This document shows, one piece after another, positions 12,180 to 24,252 of a DNA stretch of 64,000 bases. Below the pieces are notes generated by a model. It was not told the DNA's origin and made no database searches. It was given only the letters and a program-made list of their open reading frames with translations. The stretch comes from Straminergon stramineum (lineage: Eukaryota; Streptophyta; Bryopsida; Hypnales; Calliergonaceae), in NCBI GenBank assembly GCA_963920665.1, contig OY987272.1:15939001-16003000 (forward strand), in the 5' to 3' direction. The first letter of the stretch is position 1. Each line of letters starts with the position of its first letter. Position numbers and translations under genes: made by a program.

Positions 12180-15100
12180 TTTGCTTCATTGAAAAGTTTT
12201 TGGGTAAAAAATCATGAACTCCAATTAAGAATCAAACATTACAATCTCAAGTCCTTTCTACATAATTTCAATGAGAGGACTAGAAAGTGTTTGAAACATG
12301 GTACCAAAAAAGAACTCGTCGAACTGCTTGTTTGGATCCCTCAAAATTCATAAAGGAGTCACTTTTCTTGAAATAGTTAGCTCCCCTAAGAGCTGCCAAG
12401 AACCCTTGGTCCCAAATTTTTCGCCTCCATCCTTCTATATAATCCGCTAAATACTCAGGCTGCTGTGGAACTTTCATGTTGACCATGATGTTGTCTTGTT
12501 TTATTACATCCTCATAGTACTCCACAACTGCATCTTTGATCTATAGAAAGACTAGATCAATTAGTCTAGTGAAGAGTATACAATCAAGTGCATGAATTCG
12601 AATAACCAATTAGTCCAATCAATTGAAATCGTGGAAGACTTGAAAATTATAGAATTACTCATACATTGAAACTTACCCCAACATACCATACACATCTGTT
12701 TAAAAAGGGACCAAGGAGTATCTCAGAGATAGGCCTTGGTGGAAACCTCCTAGCATCACGTGATGGCAAAGATGGGTTCCACCACTTGAGAAACTTTCTC
12801 TTGTGAGTAGAAATAGTATTGCATGTGGCAACCATTTGGAGTTTTTCCAAAGTCATCTCTGGAACCTCATTAGTGCTCCAGTGCTTCTCAATCTGTACAC
12901 ACAATTTTTTGGGTGTTAATATGAAATGTAAATTGAAACATAAAATATTTTCATAATTAATTCATGTACGTTATATTAAACTTACTTCTTCTAGAAAGCC
13001 AGGTCCATGAGCGGGATTGGCCACCGTCAACAACTTAATCATCTTCACATACAACTTTGCGTTCTTTTCTTTTGCTCCAACTCTCATGGCATTTGCGACG
13101 CCTTCATCACTCTTCTCCTCAAACGGGGTTACCTCATTGTACTTTCACACCGCGACATCTGCTGCTTGGGCAATCTCTTGCTGCACAAGTCTAAAGATCT
13201 TCTAATAACATTTTTGTTTTTATAGTGCAAGTAAATAATATAGCAAGGTAGGTGATGAACATAGAAATTAAACCTATATTTCTCACCCGAAAAACAAATG
13301 AAGTGAAAACCTCTGCCGGCATTGAGTACCAAGTCTTCTTCATTTTCTGGGCTCCACACCGTTTGACCTCTGATGGCCTTAACATCTCGTTGAACCGATC
13401 CATTAGTAGGAGGCCGTACTTTTGGACCCGATAGAGGGTGTGAACTAAGTTTGTCTTGACACGGGAGTCTTCTGTTGACCTACAATTGATACAATGGAAT
13501 TTAGTAATTATTACGCATACCATATAAACATATACAAATCAAAATGTAGAATAAAATGAAATGTAGCAAATTAGAGCGCTTATAGAGTACTTACTTGTTT
13601 ATGTCATGCATGACATGCATGACTAACTCAATCTTCCCTTTTGTGTCTAACAAAATGCAATCCACTACATAGTGCCAATTTGGGTCTATAGAATGAAGCC
13701 TCGAAATGTGGTTCATCCAAGCGAGGCGACGGTGGTTTCCATCACAAACAAAGAATTTCAAGTTTCGCAAGAACTTTAGTTGAGGCACAGAGTCAACATG
13801 GTCGTTGAAGATGTCATTTTTGTTCTTCCACAATGATCCCCATCCATCCATCTCTTGCTCTGAAAATTCCGAGCTCTCTCAAGCCTCATTTGTAGTGGTC
13901 ACATAAAAAACTGCAGCTCCATCTCGATATCCATTAACAAACTCTTGCTCAAGCTTTACCAGATCACTTGAGAGAGTTGGCCTCACCATGGGCATGGCCA
14001 CAAGTCTACAAAGAGGGATTTGAAGACGAAAAAGCTGATCGGGCTTCATTCTCAGAGAAGAGATTGTAGCTACAGAGTCCACCTTTTGGAGTCTGCAGAG
14101 CTCATCTTCTAGAAGCTCCTTTTCTTTGTCCTCAACTACATCGTCTTCCACAAAGTCTCCTTCACCTTCTGCTCCAATTTCTAGCTGGTCAGTGTCATCA
14201 GTTCCAGGAGTCTCAAGAATTCTCTCCTCTTGTGCTAAATTGGCTGGAGATACATCCATCTGCAAAGGGTAATTTTATAATGATTGAAGATAGATATAAT
14301 TTCACAAAACCAAAATTTTTTTAAATAGAACTTGGGAAATGAAAAAAGGAATACAAAGGTTTACTATAAGAGTTATAGGTCACCAACATATAAGGGATTT
14401 TCCTTCAATATAATATGGAACTATCCTTTCGACAAGCATAATAAACATGTAGGAGTATTGAGATGTCTGATAAAAAAACAATTCCAATAAAATGGAATCA
14501 ATCAATGTCAACACTTTCATTTGAGTCTGAACTCAGATGAATGAGCACCACTTTGTGCTTGACCTCACTAGTACTACATGCACAATCACATGTGTCGTCA
14601 AACATCGGACTAACAATTGAAATCGATGTCTACAGCTCAAAGCTATACTCAGTCTCAGAGCTCTCGGGAGAGAACATAGGTTGCCTGCCTTTACGTTTCT
14701 TTGGAACACTAACCCGACTAAGCTTAGAATACTCAAGTTCATCCGTTGCACGGTCACAGGCATCCATAATGTCATTAAAGCTTACCAAGTCTTCTTCTCC
14801 TTTTTCTTCAGCCATGGATTCACTGGAGACTTCTACATTGGTATTTGCAGGAGTCATGGGCTCCAAAGGTCCCGCTGCATGAGTTGGAGGGACATTGATA
14901 ATCGGAGCAATGGATGAAGATGCTACCCTTCTATCTCCTCCTTGGTTTTGAACCTACACAATTCACAAAATGAATGTCAATTGATGAATAATCTACTTTA
15001 ATGACACTCAATGATTTTTGGAGTTATTCTATAGTTTGGGGCCCACTCTCGACAATATCTCAAAAGTCCTCCCTTAACCATAGTCACATTTGACTAAGAT

Positions 15101-15436
15101 CCATGGAGAACTTGGAGATACTCCCGAAAGTGGGCCTAAAAAAATAGTTTTAGAATGCCTTCAAATTAATCAAAACATTACAATCTATTTTAAAAGCTAA
15201 GGAAATTTGAAAACAATTTTGTGGATTAAAAGAGATTAGATCCTAAATCATCATCAAGTAAGAAGGTACATTAAATTATTTGAATAAGTGACACATTCAC
15301 AATAAATTCATCATCAACAAATATTTTTCAAACATCTAGTTCCAATAAATAACCTCACTTTTCTAAAAGTAATAACTCAAGTCTATTCAATAAATTGAAG
15401 TTGATAATCTTCTACATCCATTTATTCTATAAGTGA

Positions 15437-15528
15437 ACCAATTTTGGGGGGTCCTGCAGATTCTTCTTTGACCTTAGTCGGATCCGACTATGGTTGCAAT
15501 GGAATTTGCTGGACCCCCCAAAATTGGT
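15437..15528. repeat. Palindromic element, copy 2
   Basis: Outer inverted arms ACCAATTTTGGGGGGTCC and GGACCCCCCAAAATTGGT; centre AGTCGGATCCGACT at 15476-15489. The stretches between arm and centre are not complementary. Confidence 0.9.
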
Positions 15529-15752
15529 ACCCTTCATAAATCATTCCATTTCAACCAAGACATCTTCTAAGTAAGGCTATACTATAAACAAAAAATTGGA
15601 AATCATCTTTCCCTAAGTGAAACCACAAACAAGAATTCCATTATCCATTTCCTTGCACTCCGATTTTTGGCTAATTCAAACTTTAATTTGAAGAAATCCT
15701 AAACGAGACGTCTCCATAGACATCTAACAAACAATATATAACATTTTTGGTA

Positions 15753-15852
15753 AAGTACCAATTTTGGGGGGTCCAATTGAATGTCCCCCAACCTTAGTCG
15801 GATCCGACTGATGCAAAGTGTCACTTTGGTGGACCCCCCAAAATTGGTACTT
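15753..15852. repeat. Palindromic element, copy 3
   Basis: 100 bp with outer arms AAGTACCAATTTTGGGGGG and its inverse, which are perfect. Centre AGTCGGATCCGACT at 15796-15809. Confidence 0.9.
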
Positions 15853-16159
15853 CACCCAAATAATTCACTTTTTTATAATGCATTTCACTATTTGATAGGA
15901 AAGATAAGTAGGATTGGTATAATTTGTGATATTCTGGGAATTGAAAAATGAAATTTTGAAAAAGCAATAAAAAAGGCCGTCTTCGAGTTGGTAATTCATG
16001 AATTTATTGTTGACTATTCTCCTACCTGAGTTGCACAAACTCTCTACATTAAATATTTCAAAAAAAATCTTCTTAACAATGAATTTCATCACATCCTAGA
16101 GGGGAACAAATTGTTGATTAAGAGCTTCTGAGACTTGAACAAACAAGACAAAATTAAAA

Positions 16160-16277
16160 AAACCTGAGGTGTACCAAAATGGAGGGGTCCAGTAGAGTTT
16201 CACCATGGTCAAGTCGGATCCGACTGATCTCTAGTGAGACTCTGCTGGACCCCCCAATTTTGGTACTCCTCTGGTTT
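16160..16277. repeat. Palindromic element, copy 4
   Basis: Outer pairing extends further than in other copies (AAACCTGAGGTGTACC against its near inverse at 16261-16277). Centre AGTCGGATCCGACT at 16212-16225. Confidence 0.85.
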
Positions 16278-17315
16278 TTTAAATTCTGTTTTGTTTCATT
16301 TTTTTAGGGTGAACGCTAAGAACAATGGAGTGGCAACTAGCACTTTGAGGATTCTTGAGATAACAAATCCAAATTTTTATATGAATGAAATTATAGAACA
16401 TTGATGACACTAAGAACCTCTGCTGATATCGGGATTTGAAAATCCACCAATCTAGAAACCGGAGAAACATCACGACAACATCACGACAAAATGGCAACAT
16501 CACGACATCAATATGGCAGAAAGATGAAATGTGCAGTTTCATTCCATTTTTAAATTTCGTCAAATGGAACCGACAATATTAAACATGTCCAACTATTAGT
16601 AATCACTAGTACTTGATCCCGCCACTCAAAGAAGGCTCAATTCCTAATTTGATAAGGGCAATGGGGACCAAAAACAATTCCGAAGTTCTTCAATCGTCAT
16701 TATAGCTATTCGCCCTAAAGTTAGACATTTCCCGAAATACCAGCAATCTCTAGCAACGTCGATAAGCCACTTTCTTAAAAAACATTTACTTGAATCATGA
16801 TAACAAGCAACAAATTTAACGCATAAAAAGCATAATGATTTGCTTGGCACCGTCATTTGATATTAGGGTTAAGGGTTTTCACTACCGCTGCAAATTCAGA
16901 TCTACACGATCTCGATTAAATTCTCTTACAGTGACCCCAAAGGCCTGGGTAGATGAACACCGCAACAGATAATTCGGCAATCACACTGCTTGCCTTGGAA
17001 TTGAAGGCGATTTAGGGATGCAATGGAATTGCATAAATCGAAAACTAAAATTAACTTCTTCTTGTCACAAATATCAGTGGTTCGACATTTGATTCCCTAA
17101 ATAAATATCTCTAGGTACTCGGAACATTGATAAATATTATTCTAATAACCAAAGTAAGAAACAACGTAGGATCAATTTCAGTATTTTGTAGCCGTGGAAT
17201 GCAATTCCTTTCCACTCAGGTAGTGATCGATCACTGACAACCGATCAACAGTATTGTCTAGATTGCTGCAACCTCTTTGTCGTGGTGGAGATCCTGGTCA
17301 TCAGGGTACCTGTTG

Positions 17316-17413
17316 GGTACCGATTTTGGGGGGTCTCAGAGATTCCTCTCGATGTTCAGTCGGATCCGACTCAATCTCGTGGGGAATCCCCGGGACCCCC
17401 CAAAATCGGTACC
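17316..17413. repeat. Palindromic element, copy 5
   Basis: Arms GGTACCGATTTTGGGGGGTC and its inverse; centre AGTCGGATCCGACT at 17358-17371. Lies inside the duplicated segment 17274-17547. Confidence 0.9.
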
Positions 17414-17796
17414 GTATAGAATCCTTGTAAAACAATTGGATAACGACTTCTACTTACCTACAGTTATTGCCCGTCTGAAGAAGATTCAGCAAAGGAATCC
17501 CATTCACTAGGCGACTACTATAGGTGCTAACAGTTGATCCCGAATCTGTTAGGGAACATGGTGATAGCAGAACTGCCAGGAGGAAAAACCTGCCGTGAAT
17601 GCTAAGTACACGAAGTTCACAGCTATGAAACGCTAGAATCTTCTCAAAAAACTGCTGCCCATTTGATCAGCCTGCATTCTACAGCACCCTCTTCAAGATA
17701 TCCTTCGCCGCTTTTGAATGACTGAATCCCAATCAAGTCTTGGAATTTCCTTAGTTCTTTGTCCTGTGTTGGTCCCGGTCATCAGGGTACCGGGGG

Positions 17797-17894
17797 GGTA
17801 CCGATTTTGGGGGGTCTTGGAGATTCCTCCCGATGTTTAGTCGGATCCAACTTAGTCTCATGGGGAATTCTCGGGACCCCCCAAAATCGGTACC
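17797..17894. repeat. Palindromic element, copy 6
   Basis: Same arms as copy 5; the centre at 17839-17852 reads AGTCGGATCCAACT, a single G-to-A change that breaks the palindrome. Lies inside the duplicated segment 17757-18028. Confidence 0.88.
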
Positions 17895-20196
17895 TTACAG
17901 AATTATTTTGAAAAAATTGGACAACGACTTGTAGTTTCGTAAAGTTATTGCCCATCTGAAGAAGATTCAACAAAGGAATTCCATTCACTAGGCGACTGCT
18001 ATAGGTGCTAAGCATTGATCCCGAATCTTGATCGAGAATCTTGGTCTTGTGGTGGTCTTGGGGTGACGTAGATGCATTCTACATTATGAATCTCACGCAC
18101 ATAATCAACACACTGAAGAATCTAGTTGTCGATTCAGTTCCTGAGTGCTTCACATGCTTTGAGCATCCCAAATCTAATGCGGTGGGTTTACTGTACTACT
18201 GATCCTCTACGATCCTCTACGATCTAACTTTGTCAATTATTTTCAAAATTTCACGATGAAAGCACTGGGACAGAGAGAGATTAATACCTCGGAAGAAGGA
18301 CGGAATCTTCTTGCATGTCCTCAACTACCAACCACCTACAAATCCTCGTGTGAGCAGCTCCTCGTCCTGTGAGTCATCCTCACCAACTGCAAATACAATG
18401 CACAGTTAGTGCACACACATGGATCACTTCACGAGGCTCAAAGAGGATACTCTCTAGATCCGAGAGTATTGCACTATGAGGTTAGCAGGGTTTAATGTAA
18501 TTTTAGAAAGAAATCTGTGGTGAGTGGGACGATAAGGCTTCCTTGATCGCTGTGGCTCAGGCACTACGAAATCGCAAGAGACAGAGCGCCATTTACCACA
18601 TCCCGCCACCACAGACAGCTATGGACACCCCAAATCACGAGGGGTAACTAGAAGGTTACTTCTTTGAAACAGAATTTCCGCCAGCCACACAGTAAAAAAT
18701 AAGAGAGTGCCATGCATCCAACGGCATGCAAGATTTAATCGGCAAGTGAAGATCGATGTGGCGTTACTAACTTGCGGACATAGCACAACAGATGTATAGT
18801 CATCTATTCAAGGATTTCTAGAACTCTTTGAATTTATTGGATGCATCGGCACTACTAATGTGAGGGCAAGGTACTAATGGAGATCTACCCCTAAACCCAA
18901 GCAATTGTATATGGGTTGTTCCTTTCCCGGTTATCGTGGATCCATGTATGGAACCTCTTTCAAACATAAAATAATCAAAAATACGCTACTGTCGATTCTT
19001 TGATGATTGAGATTTCTATCTCTGTCACTTACCATGGTAAGACATTGTTGCTGTTTTTTCCTTGCATCGACCTTCTTGTTGGACAACGCATTCTATTTCT
19101 TTTTTGAATCACAGGACACAAATTTAAACATAAAATTCATTTCTATAATTTTAGATTTCTAGGGTATCATTTATTTTGAAAATCTTGTGTGAAGAAGTCC
19201 TTGAAATTAGTATTCTTTGAATTAGAAGGTAGCCCTTCCTAATTTCATTATTTTGGGTTTGTAAATTCAAAATACTATTTCTATTGGATTTACACATATT
19301 TTGTGAATTAGAAACTAACTATATATAGTACTATAGGCATTCTGTTTCTCACAGGAAAAAATCATTTCAAGTATTACAAAAGTAATGAATGAGATGATTA
19401 AGGTCTGATACTTCTTCACGAAGCATTATAAAATATAAAATATCTTAAAGTTGACTTAGGAATTCTTTCTTCTTGAAAATAAAGATATCATTTACAATGA
19501 GAGGGAATGAGGGTTTAGGGTAATAGTCCATGGAATGTTGTCACTCAAATTATTTTATAGTGTTTAGTGAATTCTAAAACTATTTATATTTTCATTTTGT
19601 GGCATTGTAAGGAATAATTCTCAAGGAACTTAACAAGCTACTAAGTCTGATAGAGCCCTTGGTATTTTCAAAAGTCGTGCATTAAAAAAAGATTTAAACA
19701 TTCTCCTTCATTAATGATGGCATACACTACAATGGTGACCTTAATCATGGGGATCTTACAATGTACAAACAATATCAATTATCATTTTGACAAATACGGA
19801 TTCCAAAGTTCAATCCTATCTTAATACATTTCAAATTCACAAGTGTTAATATATTGAATGACTCAATGGATTAAACTATAGATGAAATGACAAGAGTGAG
19901 TATGTATGGAATCCTACTACCAATCTCCCTGTGACCTTTCAAAAGAAAAGAATGGAAGTCATTATCTTCTAGAAGAAGGAATGGAATGTGTTGATTCTTA
20001 CATTCACGTCGACCTCTTCTCCTTCTACATTTTGTACTCCAATGGTTTCCTTTGACATCTCTTGCACTCCGTCAATGTTTTGCGCATCCACTCCATCGTC
20101 CCTGCCCGTTACTCCACTACCAAAACGAAGTACTTTGCGAAGGTCGGTAGATAGAGACTGATTGGTTTTGGAAATTACCTTCTTCGCTCGAGTCAT

Positions 20197-20790
20197 CTTA
20201 GACCTCCTAAGTGCCTTAGAAGATGAAAAATAGAAAGAACTTTGCCTCTTCCTTATCTTCCTAAGTACTGGACTAAAAATCAAAGTCTCCTTATTCCTTA
20301 CCAGCATAAGTTGAGAAATCACTACACGATACCTAATACACTCTCCCACAAACAAAGTGTTTGTTTGAAGGCATAGAAATGACTTCTGTTTGAAGAGGTA
20401 ACCTATACATATGCTATTCAAATACTAAGAGCTTCAATTAGAACCTGTCACTATAGAGTGCTTCTAGAAGCTTCAGTTTACATTAATAGAGTTATATGTG
20501 TGACTTACTTAAATGCGCTGTTGTTTTTTAAGAGTGAAAGCATGCAAATCTATTCTTCAAGGGATTTCTTTGTGCCAGATAATTTATAGCCAGAAGATCT
20601 CTAACAAATATTTCTAATTAAGATATATTGTGCTGGTACTGCCGGTTCATGAATGCAAATGGTCTTCAATAGTGCCACCTATTTGCAGGCATTCCTCCTC
20701 TCGATGACGGTGCCATAAACTATATAAATGGCATGAAATGACTAGGTGGACTACCCCAACTATGTACGGCAGCAATTGTAGGTTTCAAAT
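20197..20790. other. Upstream region of divergent genes, left part
   Basis: No gene was found. The minus-strand frame that contains the proposed first exon stays open to about 20421, but the best start by context is the ATG at 20196. The rest is presumably promoter sequence. Confidence 0.4.
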
Positions 20791-21085
20791 TGCATGTGGA
20801 TGGCGGAGAATGTCAATCCTTCAATGCTTGAGGATGGTGGCTAATGATAGTCTTGCAATGCATGTGGACGGCGGAGAATGTCAGTCCTTCAATGCTTGAG
20901 GATGGTGGCTAATGATAGTCCTGCAATGTATGTGGACAGCGGAGAATGTCAGTCCTTCAATGCCTGAGGATGGTGGCTAATGAAAGTCCTACAATGCATG
21001 TGGACGGCGGAGAATGCCAATCCTTCAATGCTTGAGGATGGTGGCTAATGAAAACCCTACAATGCATGTGGATGACAACGGATGT
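20791..21085 (+). repeat. 68-bp tandem repeat, 4.3 copies
   Basis: Full units at 20791-20858, 20859-20926, 20927-20994 and 20995-21062, then a partial unit. Each begins TGCATGTGGA and carries TTGAGGATGGTGGCTAATGA. Units differ by a few substitutions. The array lies between the divergent starts of the methyltransferase-like gene (20196 minus) and the transposase (21280 plus), so it may belong to a shared regulatory region. Confidence 0.95.
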
Positions 21086-21279
21086 CTGTGCCAAATTCGA
21101 TGAACATTTTGTCTAACTTAATTGGCATTCACTATTGATGGAGCCACCTATGTTAAAGTATGCCTTTGCATACTTGGCAATGTCAAAGGTTTATATGCTA
21201 ATGGAAGCCTTTCTCTCTCTCAGCACAATTGTAGGGTAACTTATCTTTGTTGTCAACACTCTCTACAGGGATAAGGATT

Positions 21280-22821
21280 ATGGCTTGCATTCGAGTAGAT
21301 GGACATGAGGTCCCCCTTGTTTTTCCAATAGATTATGATGGATGCGCTAGAGTACTTGGTCACTTGCTCCACGTCCAATTCAGATTTGTAGAATCTTCAA
21401 TCTATGTCGAAGAAGAGAGGAAGTCTAATTTAGGTGAATTGCAACAATCTATCCCTGTTTTGAGGTCTGCAGATGATGGAGGGAATTGTTGGTACCTTGC
21501 TCCTGGAAACTACAGAGCATATGGGCTCCCTCTATCTATATTAGCTGCATCAACCGAGATTCTTAGCTGCCAATCAGATAATTCAACTGTGGATATGCCT
21601 TATATTGCACATGCTGTTACGCCTAGTACTCCTTGTGAAGTTTTGCCTCTTCTTCCAAAGCTTATAAAACTTCATGTAGTGAAAGTTGAGAAAGTAGATA
21701 TGGATCCAATCATAGAGTTGTCTAGCGAGTCAGAGGGAGAGTCTCCTGACTTGACCCTTCATAAACAAGTCTGTTTGGTCCAACCTGCATCAGGTGAAAT
21801 GGGTCTTTCCAACTCAATATCAACAACCCCTTCAGAAAGTCATTCACAATCTGTCTTCTCTCGTCCTCCGTTGCATCCATATCCAATCGAGAAAGTAAGC
21901 ATTATAGACTGTTTGAGGCGACTAGCTACTATGCATCGATCTCGAAACGAATTGTCTACAATAGATTTGAACATTGTGAAGCACCATCGAGTTCCGTTTT
22001 TGCCAGCAATATTCGATGGAGATGTCATCTTCGAATTGCCTCCATGTTGTTCGTCTTCGTCTTCATCAGCGGCCCGGAACTTGGAGGGAATGGATAAGCG
22101 ATACGATGGACACCCTTGGTGCAAGTTGGTGACCACAAACATCAACAACTCTAACAACCTGAAGTTCCGTAAGTCCTATTGTGCCGGCCACCTTACTTGT
22201 GAAAATCCAAATTGTGATTACATAAAGAGAGCTTCCAAGAAGAACGAAACAGAGTGGAGTGGCTATACATCTTTCCCTTTCCCAGTTGGAGATAGTCCTC
22301 CTAGAGATAGTACTCTAGTTTGTAAGGTTTGCAAGAGACCACCTTCATGTCTTAGCACATGCGATGCTACGATATACTACTCTTATACTGATAATCCAAA
22401 AATGAGTAGGGCCGCAATTCATTTTGGAGAACATGGTCACCCTGTTGCAAAAGGTATGTATAGAGATTCTACTGAAACAATATGCGGACTCATTGCAGAG
22501 CAAGTAGCCAAAACACCAAAGGCCACAAATTCCGCAATAGCTCTCTCTGCTAGTAAAGACTTCCTTACAAACTATCTATTTCACAACGGAGAAGGAGAGA
22601 AGGAAATGTTGAAGGGGGAGGAAATGGAGGATGTTATGGATCGCTTCCAGTATTTAAGTAGTTCTAATATACGGAACGTGATCTCTTCTTTCCGCTCAAA
22701 CAACCGAGGAGGTGTTATCGACAACATTATGATTATGAAGAAAGAGTCAAAGTTCAAATTCATACACGACAGCATCTTTCTAGGACAAGGCAAGGACAAG
22801 GTCTATATTTTCATCAAGTAG
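21280..22821 (+). CDS. Transposase N-terminal ORF with GCM-type zinc cluster
   Basis: An uninterrupted 513-codon frame, read from the first ATG (21280; the frame is open from 21247). Residues 275-390 contain a Cys/His pattern like the GCM1/WRKY zinc finger: Trp280-Cys, SYCAGHLTC (Cys301, Cys307), Cys312, CKVC (348, 351), Cys361 and HGHP (His385, His387). A Ser-rich linker and an acidic patch near residue 150 precede it. Such fingers bind DNA in transcription factors and in MULE-type transposases. The TAG at 22819-22821 lies at the junction with inserted DNA, so the frame is a truncation and not a natural protein end. Confidence 0.75.
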   Translation: MACIRVDGHEVPLVFPIDYDGCARVLGHLLHVQFRFVESSIYVEEERKSNLGELQQSIPVLRSADDGGNCWYLAPGNYRAYGLPLSILAASTEILSCQSDNSTVDMPYIAHAVTPSTPCEVLPLLPKLIKLHVVKVEKVDMDPIIELSSESEGESPDLTLHKQVCLVQPASGEMGLSNSISTTPSESHSQSVFSRPPLHPYPIEKVSIIDCLRRLATMHRSRNELSTIDLNIVKHHRVPFLPAIFDGDVIFELPPCCSSSSSSAARNLEGMDKRYDGHPWCKLVTTNINNSNNLKFRKSYCAGHLTCENPNCDYIKRASKKNETEWSGYTSFPFPVGDSPPRDSTLVCKVCKRPPSCLSTCDATIYYSYTDNPKMSRAAIHFGEHGHPVAKGMYRDSTETICGLIAEQVAKTPKATNSAIALSASKDFLTNYLFHNGEGEKEMLKGEEMEDVMDRFQYLSSSNIRNVISSFRSNNRGGVIDNIMIMKKESKFKFIHDSIFLGQGKDKVYIFIK

Positions 22822-23913
22822 GGACTTATTGGAGTTGCCCTACTCTTTCCGATTCTACTAACTAACTGGAGCACCAGATCGGAAATGATCCGGGCCCAGT
22901 CAACTTTCCGGTCCCCTCTCAGAGCCCCGAAAATAGTGTTTGCAAGGGTAATAGTTACCCTTGTTGGCTTCTCCGGATGGAGGATCGGAACGAGGAACTA
23001 TAGGAGTCGGCGGTTCCGCTCATCCTTACAGTCCTCGATGGCGTATCCGTCCTTCAGGTTGACCGCTCCCTCGAACTTGCCCCGGACGAAGTTGTCCTTC
23101 TACTTGGCCATCTCGAATCCTCCTGGCCGGAAGCTGTACACTGACCTCCAGACTTCTTCCGTCCAGAGAGGCGGAACCGCTCTCAGCGTATTGTCCCACT
23201 CATTAGACACTTTCCGCGAGAGTTCCCGGACGAAGACTTCCTCCTTGAAACCCCAGGGTTTAGTTGCAAACCCTATACAACCCATGGAGTTCAAGTCGTC
23301 CATGAGTTCCACTCGGGTATCCTCTGACAGCGGGATAATCGGAACTACTTTCCGGAGTTTGACATCTGATGACGAGCTAGCCTGACCTCTAGTCCTTTTG
23401 AGCTGCAGCATGGTCGCGAACGAGCTGCTAGGAACCCTTTCCGATCTTGCCTTACTGTCGCTCTCCTAGCCGCACGTCCCGTTCCTTTCCTTCACTCTCC
23501 GATCTCAACCGGAAATCAAACTAACACTGTAGCGGACACTATAACACTTGCAAAAAACACTCGCCACAGTGACTGACACGGAACGCCTAAGCTGACAAAC
23601 ACGAGGAGCGCTGGAAAATGAAAAAGTGAAAAGGGGTGCGACTGGCCAGGCCAGCCCCTTTATACTGGCCGGCCCTCATTGCCACCTCAATACGACCTAA
23701 TCCGGATCCGGTTCGTCTAAGGTATCCGGTCCGACATCTGCTCTTATCCGTTTATTCTCTGGAAACGGGATGGAGTAGATCCTGTCGCTAACTCATTTTC
23801 CACTTCTATTTCCGCTCCTTATGGTTTCTTAACCCAATCCGGATATCCTTATCTAGCTATCCGGTTAGTTTTACTAAGTAAAACCAAAAAAATTAGAATT
23901 TCATGTTGCCACA
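22819..23913 (-). mobile_element. Truncated copy of gag-like element
   Basis: Reverse-strand copy of 49411-50520. It shares the start TGTGGCAACATGAAATTC (23913 inward), a TATAAAG box (23664-23658), and the coding start of the same protein (23411-23100 minus). This includes KPWGFKEEV, where the other copy has a stop. It is cut off at about 22820, inside the region encoding the KVDWARIIS motif's downstream part. No target-site duplication was found. It interrupts the MULE transposase. Confidence 0.85.
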
Positions 23914-24049
23914 ACTATACATTAAGTGGTTGGCATGTTCTCTACTTTAGTTAATAAATCAATTGTTCTAATTATGCACAAAATTTTGAAAGTCTAAATG
24001 CATAGCCACTGAAAATTATGAACCATAAAGTATAAAACTTTATCACAAT

Positions 24050-24252
24050 CCACGGTCATAGGGGACACGATTATAGGTCACAAAATTTACTATAAATAGT
24101 AAGTTTTCCTCAATTTTTCCCAACAAAAATGTAAACACAAATTTTTGGAGAAAAAATTTCTAAACAATAGGATTTGGGGGCTCACCACTCACAAGCTCCA
24201 CGCTCGTTGCTTGCAAGCTCACCGCTCCGAGCTCGCACGCTAGTGTCGTTGG
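24050..24252 (+). repeat. Internal copy of the transposon end
   Basis: Same order as the right end at 27314-27518: CCACGGTCATAG (24050), AGGTCACAA, A-rich stretch, GGGGGCTC, a CTCAC/GCTC array (24179-24243) and CGCTAGTGTCGTTGG (24239-24253). The transposase frame resumes directly after it. Probably the remnant of a related element that inserted into the transposase gene. Confidence 0.7.

Larger units (their letters stand above)
17274..18028 (+). repeat. Dispersed duplication of a ~272-bp segment
   Basis: 17274-17547 and 17757-18028 are homologous throughout, from CTTTGTC to GATCCCGAATCT, about 85-90% alike, with 210 bp of unrelated sequence between. Each unit carries one palindromic element, so copies 5 and 6 come from segmental duplication rather than two insertions. 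Confidence 0.85.
14960..20001. other. Large intron or intergenic region with palindromic elements
   Basis: About 5 kb between the proposed first exon (donor at 20001) and the next exon (acceptor at 14954-14955). It holds five palindromic elements and a duplicated 270-bp segment. No coding domain was seen in either strand. It is unusually long compared with the other introns (about 80-400 bp), so a separate upstream gene is also possible. Confidence 0.45.
9746..20196 (-). pseudogene. ParB-like / DNA methyltransferase-like protein, ~12 exons
   Basis: Minus-strand exons that keep frame are 20196-20002 (likely first), 14953-~14600, 14259-13595, 13479-13287, 13180-12986, 12892-12677, 12540-12305, 11932-11218, 11116-10766, 10667-10394, 10305-10092 and 10007-9746. 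Together they encode about 1,270 aa. The 14259-13595 exon holds a ParB/sulfiredoxin-like core, FFVCDGNHRRLAWM. Exon 11932-11218 ends in a Lys/Glu-rich helix. The last exons resemble beta-class N6/N4 DNA methyltransferases: VDLVFFDCLENLL sits where DPPY belongs, and DLVLDCTTSTGALITACRG then R-H-I-V-A-L-E-E matches the cofactor motif. DPPY is not preserved. In-frame stops at 14630, 13879, 13145, 11386 and 10886 are each one C-to-T step from CGA or CAG. Divergent from the MULE transposase. DNA methylation is inference. Confidence 0.72.
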
